Below are positions 52,892 through 61,108 of a stretch of 64,000 bases of DNA, one piece after another. The notes beneath the pieces are model-generated. The model was not told the DNA's origin, made no database searches, and worked only from the letters and a program-made list of their open reading frames with translations. Within the stretch, counting starts at the first letter, position 1. Every line of letters starts with the position of its first letter. The DNA comes from Holophagaceae bacterium (GTDB lineage Bacteria; Acidobacteriota; Holophagae; Holophagales; Holophagaceae), in assembly GCA_025363715.1 (NCBI GenBank), contig JANYLR010000010.1:31403-95402 (forward strand), given 5' to 3'. A program made the translations under genes and the position numbers.

Positions 52892-52921
52892 TTGGACATT
52901 CCCCTGTCGGAGATCCTTCCC

Positions 52922-53305
52922 ATGCAGCCTGCCACCCGCCCCACCGACGCCGAGCTCGCCATCCTGCGGGTGCTCTGGGAGCGGGGTCCCAGCACCGTCC
53001 GGCAGGTCTTCGAAGTGCTTTCCGAAGAGAAGGACCTGGGCTATACCACGGTCCTGAAGATGCTCCAGATCATGACCGAGAAGGGCCTGGTGCAGCGGGA
53101 GGTCACGGACCGCGTGCACACCTTCTCCACCACCCAGACCCAGACCCAGACCCAGCGGCACATGCTTGGCGATCTGTTGGACAAGGCCTTCGGCGGCTCC
53201 TCTTCGAGCCTGGTCATGCAGGCCCTGGCCACCCGCAAGGCCACGCGCGAGGAGTTGGCGGAGATCCGCAAGCTGCTGGACCTGGCGGAAGGGAGGAAAG
53301 GATGA
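52922..53305 (+). CDS. BlaI/MecI-family transcriptional repressor
   Basis: A 127-residue winged-helix protein. N-terminal domain (about 5-75) with PTDAELAILRVLWERGPSTVRQVFE and GYTTVLKMLQIMTEKGLVQRE, then a helical dimerisation tail. A short QTQTQTQ tract marks a trinucleotide-pair repeat in the DNA. The start at 52922 is chosen because an upstream TTG start would lie inside the promoter. It overlaps the M56 peptidase gene by 4 bp. BlaI-type proteins are cleaved or released on signalling by the M56 partner. Confidence 0.92.
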   Translation: MQPATRPTDAELAILRVLWERGPSTVRQVFEVLSEEKDLGYTTVLKMLQIMTEKGLVQREVTDRVHTFSTTQTQTQTQRHMLGDLLDKAFGGSSSSLVMQALATRKATREELAEIRKLLDLAEGRKG

Positions 53306-55467
53306 ACCCGCTCCTGTCCCTGGTTTCACACCCACTGGCCCAGACCCTGGGCTGGACCCTGCTGCACTTCCTGTGGCAGGGCGCAGCCCTGGGCCTCGCC
53401 GCCTGGCTGACGCTGATTCTGCTGCGCGGGGCCAGCGCCAAGGCCCGCTACGGGCTAGCCTGCGCCTGCCTGCTGCTGATGGTGGCCGCCCCGATGGGGA
53501 CCTTCCTGGTCCTGCAGCAGCCGAGTCCGGCCCCGGTCAATGCCCTGACGCTGCTGGCGGAACCCGGCGCCTTCAGCCTGGCCGGGCCCGCCCACCTGAC
53601 GCAGCGCCTGAAGGCCACCCTGGATCCCTCGCTGCCCTGGCTTTTGCTGGGCTGGGCCGCGGGCGTGCTGCTATTGTCCTTCCGCTTTCTTGGCAGCTGG
53701 ATCCGGGTGCAGCGCCTCCGCCGGCTGAGCGCAATGCCCGTTCCGTCGGAATGGCATCTGGTGCTATCCCGCCTCTGCCGGGAGCTCAAGCTCTCCCGCA
53801 CGGTGCGCCTGCTGCAGTCCGCCGCGGTGGAAGTGCCCACGGCCCTGGGCTGGCTGCGCCCCATGATCCTGCTGCCCGCCTGCGCCCTAGCGGGGCTTGC
53901 CCCCATCCAGCTGGAGGCCATCCTGGCCCACGAGCTGGCCCACATCCGCCGAGGCGACTTCCTGGTGAACCTGCTGCAATCCCTGGTCGAAGTGCTGCTC
54001 TTCTACCATCCGGCCGTGTGGTGGCTGAGCGCGCGCATCCGCGCCGAGCGCGAGCTTTGCTGTGATGACGTGGCGGCCGAGCTTTGCGGCGATCCCCTGA
54101 TCCTGGCCCGGGCCCTCACGGATCTCGAGGCCCTGCGCGAACCCCTTACCCCATCCCCATCCCAGCTGGCCCTGGCGGCCAACGGAGGTTCTCTCATGCA
54201 CCGCGTTCGGCACCTGCTCCACCCCGCCCTGCCCATCACCAGCGGCGCCCGCGCCACCGCCCTGGCCATCCTGGCCGCCTCCCTGCTGGGCGCGGCGGGT
54301 GTGGCCCTGCAGGAGAAGGGTTCAGAGGCTACTTCCAAATCCGATAAGAACACCCATATCCGCGTCTCGGACGACGAGCGCAAGCTGGATGTGCAAATGA
54401 AGGGCGAGGTCCAGCTCAACGGCGAGGCGCCTGATCCTGTGACGGTGCCGGGCGAGGGCAGCTTCCGGGTGGAGGAAAAGAAGGGCGGCAAGACCCGCAC
54501 CTTTGTCGCCACCAAGGACAAGTCCGTCTACTCCGTGAACGGGCAGGAGATGCCCTTCGATAATGAGGGGAGAGACTGGGTTCGCGGCATCGTCGCAGAA
54601 ACCCGCAAGGCGCAGGCCGGGCGGGAGAAAGCCCGAGCCATGAAGGTGCGCGTCGAGCTGGATCGCGCCGAGGGCGAGAAGGAACGGGCCCAGGCCGAAA
54701 GCCACCGTGAGCAGGTCGTGAAGATCCACACCCGCCACCTGAAGGATCTGGAGGCCCAGACCAAAGACCTCGAAGCTATGACGAAGGACCTCGACCTCCA
54801 GCTGAAGGAGCTCAGCCCCGAGGAGCGGGCCCGCGTCCATGCGGAACTGGACCAGGCCAAAGCCGAGCTCGACAAGGCCCGGGTCGAGGGCCGGAAGGTG
54901 CGCGTGGAGATGATCAAGGAGCAGGGTGAAGGCCCCGGCACCGTCGTCATCCGCAAGGAGCGAAACGGCCAGGAGGCGGCCGGGAAGCACATCGAGATCC
55001 AGACCGAGGATGTGGGACCGGACGTGGTCGTCATCCGCAAGAAGGTGGATGGCAAGGAGGTCGTCAAGAAGCACCTGAGGCTTCGCCGAAAGGGCGGCGC
55101 CCCCAAGGAAGAGGAGACCTGGGCCTTCCAGGGTCCCGATGGCGAGAACGCCTTCCAGCAGGACATCCACATCCCGGAGATCCACATCCCCAGGATCCAT
55201 GTCCGCCCCTTCGCGCATCCCGGCGGCAACGATCGGCAGCTGGAGATGGCCGAGATCCAGGCCGAGCTGCGGGCCCTGCAGACCCGCCTCGACCAGTTGC
55301 AGAAGGAGGTCGGCCGCACCTCCAAGCCGCCCAGCCCGCCCAGGGCACCGAAGGCACCCAAGTCGGCCCACCCTGCCGTGCCGCCACCGCCACCACCCCC
55401 GGCGCCGCAGGCCCCGCCCCCACCGCCGCCCGCACCTCCAGCGCCGCCATCGGCCCCAGGTACCTAG
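53302..55467 (+). CDS. BlaR1-like M56 membrane metallopeptidase with unusual C-terminal region
   Basis: A 721-residue protein. N-terminal M56 peptidase (about 1-340) with about four membrane helices and the zinc motif HELAH (210-214) plus downstream Glu in ERELCCDD. Instead of the penicillin-binding domain of BlaR1, it has a ~380-residue charged extracytoplasmic region: beta motifs (VSVNGQEMPF), a long Arg/Glu/Lys coiled coil (about 430-540), repeats of VVIRK..(N/D)G(Q/K)E, alternating HIPEIHIPRIHV, and a Pro-rich tail. Coupled to the BlaI-type gene and ended by a strong terminator. The signal is unknown; beta-lactam sensing is not supported. Confidence 0.85.
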   Translation: MNPLLSLVSHPLAQTLGWTLLHFLWQGAALGLAAWLTLILLRGASAKARYGLACACLLLMVAAPMGTFLVLQQPSPAPVNALTLLAEPGAFSLAGPAHLTQRLKATLDPSLPWLLLGWAAGVLLLSFRFLGSWIRVQRLRRLSAMPVPSEWHLVLSRLCRELKLSRTVRLLQSAAVEVPTALGWLRPMILLPACALAGLAPIQLEAILAHELAHIRRGDFLVNLLQSLVEVLLFYHPAVWWLSARIRAERELCCDDVAAELCGDPLILARALTDLEALREPLTPSPSQLALAANGGSLMHRVRHLLHPALPITSGARATALAILAASLLGAAGVALQEKGSEATSKSDKNTHIRVSDDERKLDVQMKGEVQLNGEAPDPVTVPGEGSFRVEEKKGGKTRTFVATKDKSVYSVNGQEMPFDNEGRDWVRGIVAETRKAQAGREKARAMKVRVELDRAEGEKERAQAESHREQVVKIHTRHLKDLEAQTKDLEAMTKDLDLQLKELSPEERARVHAELDQAKAELDKARVEGRKVRVEMIKEQGEGPGTVVIRKERNGQEAAGKHIEIQTEDVGPDVVVIRKKVDGKEVVKKHLRLRRKGGAPKEEETWAFQGPDGENAFQQDIHIPEIHIPRIHVRPFAHPGGNDRQLEMAEIQAELRALQTRLDQLQKEVGRTSKPPSPPRAPKAPKSAHPAVPPPPPPPAPQAPPPPPPAPPAPPSAPGT

Positions 55468-55486
55468 TCCAGCCTTTCCCGCACTC

Positions 55487-55519
55487 TGAAAAGGGCCCGC
55501 GCTTTTCGGGCCCTTTTCA
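55487..55519. terminator. Bidirectional terminator between M56 and dinG genes
   Basis: A perfect 13-bp stem (TGAAAAGGGCCCG / CGGGCCCTTTTCA) lies between converging genes, with A and T runs that serve both strands. It shares AAAAGGGCCCG with the terminator at 58832. Confidence 0.88.
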
Positions 55520-55528
55520 AAGCACCCT

Positions 55529-57580
55529 TCAGAGCAGCCGCAGGAAGGCCTCCACCCGCTCCCAATCCCGGGTCAAAGGAAAGGGCGGCAGGGCGGCCCG
55601 CACCTGGGCGGCGTAGCGCTTCCCCAGCCGGTCCTCGGAGGGCAGCATGAGGCGCGGATCCAGCACCGCCACCACGCCCTTGTCGGTGCGGGTGCGGATG
55701 AGGCGGCCGATTCCCTGCTTCAATTTCAGCGTCATCTGGGGCACCTGGATACCGATGAAGCCCAGGCCCTCGCGCTGGGCGTCCGCCTCGCGGATGCGGG
55801 CCTGCAGCACCGGATCATCCGGCGGCGCGAAGGGCAGCGCGGAAACCACCACCAGGCTCAGCGCGTCCCCCGGCAGGTCCACGCCCTGCCAGAAGCTGGC
55901 CAGGCCCAGCAGCGCCGCCGAGGGCGTGGCGCGGAAGCGGTCCAGCAGCTGCGTGCGGGACAGGCCATCGCCCTGTACGAAAAAAGTGATCTCCGGCAGG
56001 GCAGCTTCGAGCCGGGGTCGGAAGGCCGCCAGCATCTTGCGGCTGGTGAAGAGCAGCAGGGCCCGGCCCCGGCTGGCCCGCAGCATGCGCTCCATGGCGG
56101 AGAGCGAGGCCTCGATCCAGTCGGGATTGCCCACGGCGCCGCCCCCCCCGGCCCGGCGCTCCGGCAGGTCCGGCGGCACGAAGAGCAGGCCCTGGGCCTC
56201 GAAGTCGAAGGGGCTTTCCACGTTTTCCGCCGCCTCCACCTCGGGCCGCGTGAAGCCCAGGCGCAGGCCCAGGCCGTTGAAGCCGCGGCCGTCCCGCAGG
56301 GTGGCGCTGGTGAGCACCACGCTTTCGAAACCCCGCCGCACGTGCTGGTGGAAAAAGGGCCGCACGTCCACGGGGTTGGACTTGAAGTGCACGAGGTTGG
56401 CGCCCTCGCGGTTCAGCGTGGACACCCAGCCCTCGGGCTGGGCGAAAATCTGCTCCATGCGCGAGAAGGCCGTGCCCACGCGCTCGGCCAGCCGCATCCA
56501 CTGGGGGTTCTCGGGATCGGCGGCGGCGAGGCGCCGGGCCTCCACCCACAGGGGATGGCCCGCCTCCACCCAGGCGCCCACGGCATCCGCCAGGGCGCGC
56601 ATCTCAGGACCGGGACTCAACAAAGGCAGCACGCCGCCCTCCAGGGGCACCCAGGAGAGGATGTCGGTCCAGGCCCGCTCCCAGGGCTCCAGCAGGCCCG
56701 CCAGGCCGGCGCCCTCGTCCCGGGCGGCGTCGCGCAGATCCGTGAACAGCAGGTTCATGGCGCGGCTGGACCAGGCTTCGGCGCAGCTTTCCGTGAGCTG
56801 CTCCTCCAGATCGTGGGCCTCGTCGAGGATGAGCACCGGCGCGTCGGGAAGCACCTGGCCAAACGCTGACTCGCGCAGCACCCGGTCCGCCAGCAACAAC
56901 GCGTGGTTCACGATGATGAGATCGGCCCCGGCCACTTCTGTTCGCAGCTTGGTGAGGAAGCAGTCCTCGTAGCGGGGGCACTGGCGGCCCGTACAGCGCT
57001 CGGCGCGGGCATTGATCCGATCCCAGAGCGGCGACTCACCCTCGCCGAAGCGGCCCAGACCTTCGCGATCCCCGTCCTGGGTCTCCAGGGTCCAGCGCTG
57101 GAGGGCCAGCCAGAGCTGCTGATCGGCCCGGGTGAACTCCAGGTGGGGATCATGGGCGGCGGCCTCCCAGGCCGTGCGGCAGAGGTAGTTGGCGCGGCCC
57201 TTGGCGAGGACGGCCTTGATGGGGCGACCCAGGATGCCCGAAGCCCGGGGCACATCCTCCTCCAGCAACTGGCGCTGGAGCTGCTTGGTGCGCGTGGCCA
57301 CCAGGATGGGGTGCCGCCCCGCCGCCAGCACCGGCACCAGGTAGCCCAGGCTCTTGCCCGTGCCCGTGCCGGCTTCCACGGCCTGGATCACGGCCTCGGG
57401 CCGGGACTCCGCATCGCTGCCGGCATCCCGCCATGCCTGGAACCGGGCCGCCCCCTCGAGCACGGCGTTGTGCACCAGCTCCGCCATGCGCCGCTGGCCG
57501 GGTCGATCCTCGGCCCCGGGAAAGCAGGCGAAGATCCGACCCTCCGGCGGGGCGAAGTAGCGGTCCATGGAGTGCGCCAT
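55529..57580 (-). CDS. dinG: DinG/YoaA-type XPD-like ATP-dependent DNA helicase
   Basis: A 683-residue superfamily 2 helicase. Walker A in EAGTGTGKSLGYLVP, DEAH box (LILDEAHDLEE), and an Fe-S cluster segment with four cysteines (YLCRTAWEAA, then ERCTGRQCPRYEDC). VVSALPFAPP and GIGRLIRTRTDKG belong to the second RecA-like domain. It unwinds DNA or R-loops with 5'-3' polarity in repair. It is downstream of rlmH on the same strand with a 65-bp gap. Complete. Confidence 0.9.
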   Translation of the reverse strand: MAHSMDRYFAPPEGRIFACFPGAEDRPGQRRMAELVHNAVLEGAARFQAWRDAGSDAESRPEAVIQAVEAGTGTGKSLGYLVPVLAAGRHPILVATRTKQLQRQLLEEDVPRASGILGRPIKAVLAKGRANYLCRTAWEAAAHDPHLEFTRADQQLWLALQRWTLETQDGDREGLGRFGEGESPLWDRINARAERCTGRQCPRYEDCFLTKLRTEVAGADLIIVNHALLLADRVLRESAFGQVLPDAPVLILDEAHDLEEQLTESCAEAWSSRAMNLLFTDLRDAARDEGAGLAGLLEPWERAWTDILSWVPLEGGVLPLLSPGPEMRALADAVGAWVEAGHPLWVEARRLAAADPENPQWMRLAERVGTAFSRMEQIFAQPEGWVSTLNREGANLVHFKSNPVDVRPFFHQHVRRGFESVVLTSATLRDGRGFNGLGLRLGFTRPEVEAAENVESPFDFEAQGLLFVPPDLPERRAGGGGAVGNPDWIEASLSAMERMLRASRGRALLLFTSRKMLAAFRPRLEAALPEITFFVQGDGLSRTQLLDRFRATPSAALLGLASFWQGVDLPGDALSLVVVSALPFAPPDDPVLQARIREADAQREGLGFIGIQVPQMTLKLKQGIGRLIRTRTDKGVVAVLDPRLMLPSEDRLGKRYAAQVRAALPPFPLTRDWERVEAFLRLL

Positions 57581-57645
57581 TGGATCAGTGTCGCTCAGTG
57601 GCGGAAAAAGAGCGAACGGCTTTCCTGATTGTCAGGGCTGACCGC

Positions 57646-58104
57646 TCACTTGTGATAGTCCTTCCCCCGGATGATGGTGAAGGCCCGGTAGAGCTGCTCC
57701 AGGAACATGACCCGGCTGAGTTCATGGGGAAAGGTCATGGGCGAGAGGCTCAGCTGCTCCGGGATCTCGGCTTTCAGCTCGGGATCAAAGCCGTGGCTGC
57801 TGCCCAGGGCGAAGGCCAGCTTGTCGCCACGGTTCATGTGATCCACAAGCCATTTGGCCAGACCTTCGCTGGTCCGGGAGGTCCCTTCCGGCGTGAGCAG
57901 CACCGGACAGTTCACGGCCAGGAGCCGCGGACGCAGCCGCTCGGCCTCGTCCTTCAGCTGCCGGACGGGGTCGCCCTTGCCCTCGGTGAGCTCATGCACA
58001 TCCATGCGGGCGTAAGGCCGGAGCATGTCGAGGTAATGCCTTTCAAGGTCACGACAGGGTTCCAGGCGAAGGCGGCCGAAGGAGAGGAGGGCGACGGGAT
58101 ACAT
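57646..58104 (-). CDS. rlmH: 23S rRNA (pseudouridine1915-N3)-methyltransferase RlmH
   Basis: A 152-residue SPOUT methyltransferase, close to the usual 155. Family landmarks: GSSHGFDPEL (SAM-binding knot loop), LSLSPMTFPHELSRVMFLEQLYRAF and the C-terminal IIRGKDYHK. It methylates pseudouridine 1915 in helix 69 of 23S rRNA. The start at 58104 is supported by homology; a longer frame extends antisense to the next gene. It is divergent from a lipoprotein gene. Confidence 0.93.
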   Translation of the reverse strand: MYPVALLSFGRLRLEPCRDLERHYLDMLRPYARMDVHELTEGKGDPVRQLKDEAERLRPRLLAVNCPVLLTPEGTSRTSEGLAKWLVDHMNRGDKLAFALGSSHGFDPELKAEIPEQLSLSPMTFPHELSRVMFLEQLYRAFTIIRGKDYHK

Positions 58105-58185
58105 GATCGTATTGTGATGAATTCCCCTTGGCAGCGCATCAGGAAGGTTCCACCATCCTTGCAGATTGATCCCATTGGAGGTCTC

Positions 58186-58797
58186 ATGCGCCGTTCCCTC
58201 ATGCTTTCCCTGGCCAGCCTGCTGCTCGTGCCCGCCTTCATCAGCTGCGGAGGCGACGAGATTCCCACCACCGCCCCGGCGGCCGCCAAGGAACCCGCCG
58301 ATATCCTCTACAGCCTGCAGTACCTGGCCGTCCGGAAGGACTACAAGCAGGCCGCGGTCATCGCGCCCATCACGCCCGACTTCGTCTACTCCGGGGCCCT
58401 GCACTTCCACCAGGATGCCAAGGCGCAGGGGCTGGAACTCACGCCCGAGGAAATCAAGGGCCTGGGCGTCGAACACCTGGCCGCCAAGCTGGACAATCTG
58501 TCGGGCAGCCCCAGCGATGACTACCCGGTCAAGGACGCGCGGCTGGCCTTCAACGCCGGCATCTACCGCCTGACCAAGGGCCTCACGGCGAAATCCTGGG
58601 GCAAGATGAAGCACATGGGTATCACGGACAATGCGGGTGCCCGCCAGTACGGCTCAACCTACGTCCTGAAGGACATGGCGCTGGGCTTCGACGGCAAGAA
58701 GATCCTGACCGTCACCTGCGTCAAGAAGCCCGATGGCAATTTCGGCATCTCCTTCATGCGCTTCGAAATCGCCCCCAAGAACCTCAAGCAGGACTGA
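58186..58797 (+). CDS. Lipoprotein of unknown function
   Basis: A 203-residue lipoprotein; lipobox FISCGG with Cys near residue 21, GGAGGT site before the start at 58186. The mature protein is mixed alpha/beta (DILYSLQYLAVRKDYKQAAVIAP, AFNAGIYRLTKGLTAKSWGKMKH, KKPDGNFGISFMRFEIAPK) and I do not recognise a family; the layout resembles small NTF2-like or DUF4878-style domains. It is monocistronic and followed by a strong terminator. Confidence 0.7.
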   Translation: MRRSLMLSLASLLLVPAFISCGGDEIPTTAPAAAKEPADILYSLQYLAVRKDYKQAAVIAPITPDFVYSGALHFHQDAKAQGLELTPEEIKGLGVEHLAAKLDNLSGSPSDDYPVKDARLAFNAGIYRLTKGLTAKSWGKMKHMGITDNAGARQYGSTYVLKDMALGFDGKKILTVTCVKKPDGNFGISFMRFEIAPKNLKQD

Positions 58798-58831
58798 GCT
58801 GGCCTATCCCCATCGCAGCGCTCCGAGTGAT

Positions 58832-58858
58832 AAAAGGGCCCGCTTTGCGGGCCCTTTT
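58832..58858 (+). terminator. Rho-independent terminator after the lipoprotein gene
   Basis: A perfect 12-bp stem (AAAAGGGCCCGC / GCGGGCCCTTTT), TTT loop, 34 bp after the stop codon. Confidence 0.9.
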
Positions 58859-58917
58859 CATGGAATGCTTTTTCTGACTCGGGCCGCGCATGCGGCCCGA
58901 GCAAACCAAGGATCCCG

Positions 58918-59397
58918 ATGCACCTGCTCGCCCAATACACGCTCACTTCCGATGAAGCCCTCAATGGCACCCGGGCCTTCAAGCGGCGCTGGTACGAGAC
59001 CTCCATCGTGGCCGGCGCGGCCCTTTTGCTGTTCGCGGTCTACAGCCTCCTGGCCGCCAAGGGTTCGTGGGGGTTCTGCATGATCATGACACTCAACGGC
59101 CTGGTGCTTCTGATCGTGCCCGAGGCCGTCCTCCGGTGGGCCAACCGGCGCCGGGGCTCCGAGCCCTTTCCGCCCACGGAGGTGACCTTGGACGATGAAG
59201 GTCTCACCTTGCGGACCCCCTCGAGCGAGGGCGGCCTGCCCTGGTCGGCCTTTTCATCCATCCAGCGGCACAGCGGCTTCTGGATCTTCACCATCAATCG
59301 CTCCCAGGCCGTCATCTTCCCCGAGCGGGCCATGGATGAGGCTGCCAGCTCCGAGCTGACCCTCTTCCTGCGGGGACGGAAACTGCTGAAGGCATGA
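58918..59397 (+). CDS. YcxB-like membrane protein
   Basis: A 159-residue protein with two adjacent membrane helices (about 30-48 and 54-72) and a cytoplasmic beta domain carrying VTLDDEGLTLRTPSSEGGLPWSAFSSIQRHSGFWIFTI, the pattern of the YcxB-like C-terminal domain. Function of the family is unknown. Its stop overlaps the start of the glycosylase gene (ATGA), so the two are co-translated. Confidence 0.75.
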   Translation: MHLLAQYTLTSDEALNGTRAFKRRWYETSIVAGAALLLFAVYSLLAAKGSWGFCMIMTLNGLVLLIVPEAVLRWANRRRGSEPFPPTEVTLDDEGLTLRTPSSEGGLPWSAFSSIQRHSGFWIFTINRSQAVIFPERAMDEAASSELTLFLRGRKLLKA

Positions 59398-59972
59398 ACC
59401 TCCAGGGCCCCGTCCAGCTGGCCGCCCGCGCCCTGCTGGGCCAGCGGCTGGTGCGCGGGGGCGTGACGCTGCGCATCACGGAAGTCGAAGCCTACGGCGG
59501 GACGGAGGACAGCGCCAGCCACGCCCGGCACGGCCGCACGGCGCGCAACGCGCCCATGTGGGGCCCGCCGGGCCGAGCCTACCTCTACTTCTGCTACGGC
59601 ATGCACTGGATGTTGAATGTGGTGACGGGGCCCGACGGCTCTTCTTCAGCCGTGCTCATCCGGGGCGCCGAAGTGGTGGCCGGCCTCGACACCGTGCTGG
59701 CCCGCCGAAAGGCCGTGAAGGCCACGCCCCTGCTCTGCGCGGGGCCCGGCAAGGTGGCCCAGGCCCTGGGCCTCGACCGCAGCTTCGACGGCCACGACCT
59801 GCTGGCGCCGGGCGGTCTCGAGTTGCGACCGGGCTCCGCTCCCCGGATCATCCTGGCCGGGCCCCGCCTGGGCATCGGCTTCGCCACCACCGAAGACCAG
59901 GCCCATCCCTGGCGCTTCGCCGACGGCGAGAGCGGCGCCGTGCTGCAGAAGAAGGCCCTGTCCCAAATCTGA
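59394..59972 (+). CDS. 3-methyladenine DNA glycosylase, MPG/AAG family
   Basis: A 192-residue enzyme. Family motifs: ITEVEAYGGTEDSASHARHGRT with the catalytic Glu, NAPMWGPPGRAYLYFCYGMHWMLNVV with the intercalating Tyr region, AVLIRGAEV, CAGPGKVAQALG, and GPRLGIGFATTEDQAHPWRF. It removes alkylated purines from DNA. Coupled to the YcxB-like gene upstream; a tautomerase gene follows after 31 bp. Confidence 0.92.
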   Translation: MNLQGPVQLAARALLGQRLVRGGVTLRITEVEAYGGTEDSASHARHGRTARNAPMWGPPGRAYLYFCYGMHWMLNVVTGPDGSSSAVLIRGAEVVAGLDTVLARRKAVKATPLLCAGPGKVAQALGLDRSFDGHDLLAPGGLELRPGSAPRIILAGPRLGIGFATTEDQAHPWRFADGESGAVLQKKALSQI

Positions 59973-60003
59973 ACCAGCCTATGCTTCCAGGCAGGAGGCC
60001 GCC

Positions 60004-60207
60004 ATGCCCTACGTGAACATCCGCATCACCCGCGAGGGCGCCACCGCCGAACAGAAGGCGAAGCTCATCCAGGGCGCCACCCAGCTCCTGGTGGACGTGC
60101 TCGGCAAGAACCCCCAGACCACCGTGGTGACCATCGACGAGCTAGACACCGACAACTGGGGCATCGGCGGCGAGACCGTCACCATCCGAAGGAAGCAGGG
60201 GAAATGA
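60004..60207 (+). CDS. 4-oxalocrotonate tautomerase-family protein
   Basis: A 67-residue protein with the catalytic amino-terminal Pro (MPYVNIRIT after Met removal), and the family's KLIQGATQLLVDVLGKNPQTTVVTIDEL helix-strand pattern. Substrate unknown; small members act on unsaturated keto acids. AGGAGG site upstream. It is the last gene before tmRNA. Confidence 0.9.
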   Translation: MPYVNIRITREGATAEQKAKLIQGATQLLVDVLGKNPQTTVVTIDELDTDNWGIGGETVTIRRKQGK

Positions 60208-60216
60208 CCTCGCTCC

Positions 60217-60245
60217 TTGTGCATCGGGCACCCAGCCCGCATACT
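60217..60245 (+). promoter_or_regulatory. Candidate tmRNA promoter
   Basis: TTGTGC (60217-60222), 17-bp spacer and CATACT (60240-60245), about 55 bp before the mature 5' end, consistent with a processed precursor. Weak match, no better one seen. Confidence 0.35.
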
Positions 60246-60301
60246 CAACCTCCGCTCAGACCGAACCCTCGCGGGGGGAACGCTGAACGGACACCACACA
60301 T

Positions 60302-60692
60302 GGGGGTGACCGGTTTCGACAGGTCGTGATCCAGGTGCACGGTGCAGGCGGGGGTTGGACGGCTGGCCCCCTCATCAAGCCGCCCAAATCAAACTGCCAA
60401 CGATAACTTCGAACTGGCTCTCGCTGCCTAGGGCAACCTAGGCTCCGAGCGAGTCCCCGGGATCTCTGGGTACCGGGCTCGTTAAACCCCTGAAAGGGTG
60501 GCTTCGGCCTGCCGGACAGGGGTACCAGATAGGCCGCCGCGACGCCCCCTGACGGCGGCCGAGATCAGGAGGCACACGCCCTGAGCGGCTTGTCCGTTCT
60601 CCGCCAGGGGGTTTCAAGAACGGACCAAGCCTGTGAAAGAGCCGCCATCCGGCATGTCTTGGACGTGGGTTCGACTCCCACCACCTCCACCA
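60302..60692 (+). ncRNA. ssrA: tmRNA (transfer-messenger RNA)
   Basis: A 391-nt one-piece tmRNA. The 5' end GGGGGTG pairs with CACCTCC at 60682-60688 to form the acceptor stem, followed by ACCA; the T-arm GGTTCGACTCC and the 5' motif GACCGGTTTCGACAGG are standard. The tag frame runs 60396-60431 and reads ANDNFELALAA followed by TAG. Pseudoknot-forming repeats are visible in between. With SmpB it rescues stalled ribosomes. The region beyond its 3' end changes composition, as often seen at tmRNA-linked islands. Confidence 0.96.
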
Positions 60693-60695
60693 AGC

Positions 60696-60722
60696 AAAAG
60701 CCCCCGCACAGCGGGGGTTTTT
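60696..60722 (+). terminator. Rho-independent terminator of tmRNA
   Basis: A 12-bp stem (AAAAGCCCCCGC / GCGGGGGTTTTT) with an ACA loop, starting 4 nt after the mature 3' end. Confidence 0.92.
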
Positions 60723-60776
60723 GCTTGGTGGAATTGCCGCTGCGGCCAGGCTGACTCAGGCCCGTCCTGGGCCCTC

Positions 60777-60865
60777 GCCCTCCGGGCCGTCGCCTGCGGC
60801 GCCGGTCCTATTCGCCAGTCCTGGCGAATGGTGGCGCCCGGAGGGCAGGACTAAATGTCCTGCCC
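60777..60865. other. Multi-hairpin structured element downstream of tmRNA
   Basis: An outer 11-bp stem GCCCTCCGGGC (60777-60787) / GCCCGGAGGGC (60836-60846) encloses a small CGCC/GGCG hairpin and an 8-bp hairpin ATTCGCCA-GTCC-TGGCGAAT (60810-60829). It is followed by an alternative 9-bp hairpin GGGCAGGAC-TAAAT-GTCCTGCCC (60843-60865). No coding capacity. It may be a palindromic repeat element or a structured RNA. The rest of 60727-61096 shows nothing else I can name. Confidence 0.65.
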
Positions 60866-61108
60866 GGAGGATCAGCGCCGTGGCCAGCAGCGACACGCCA
60901 GGCACTCAGATAAGATTGCCTGCGTGGTGTAGTAGGGAGCCGAAATTGAAGCAAGGGGGAGGCAGAGTTACAAGCGGCGGGCACCTCACGGCCAGCCTCG
61001 ACAAGGAAGGCATGCTGAAGTAAAACCATTTTCTAGTGTGGATTACTACCGGATGCCCACATGATCCAGACGGTTCGGTAGACTGACAGTTCACCCATGA
61101 GGTTCATC

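Noticed and set aside
52759..53301. Upstream extension of the M56 peptidase frame
   Set aside because: Runs through the BlaI-type gene in a different frame.
53302..55467. Beta-lactam resistance regulator of the BlaR1 kind
   Set aside because: No penicillin-binding domain or SxxK/KTG motifs are visible, and no beta-lactamase is nearby.
60672..60692. attL site of an integrated island at the tmRNA end
   Set aside because: No second copy of this sequence and no integrase in the window, so it is not annotated as an attachment site.
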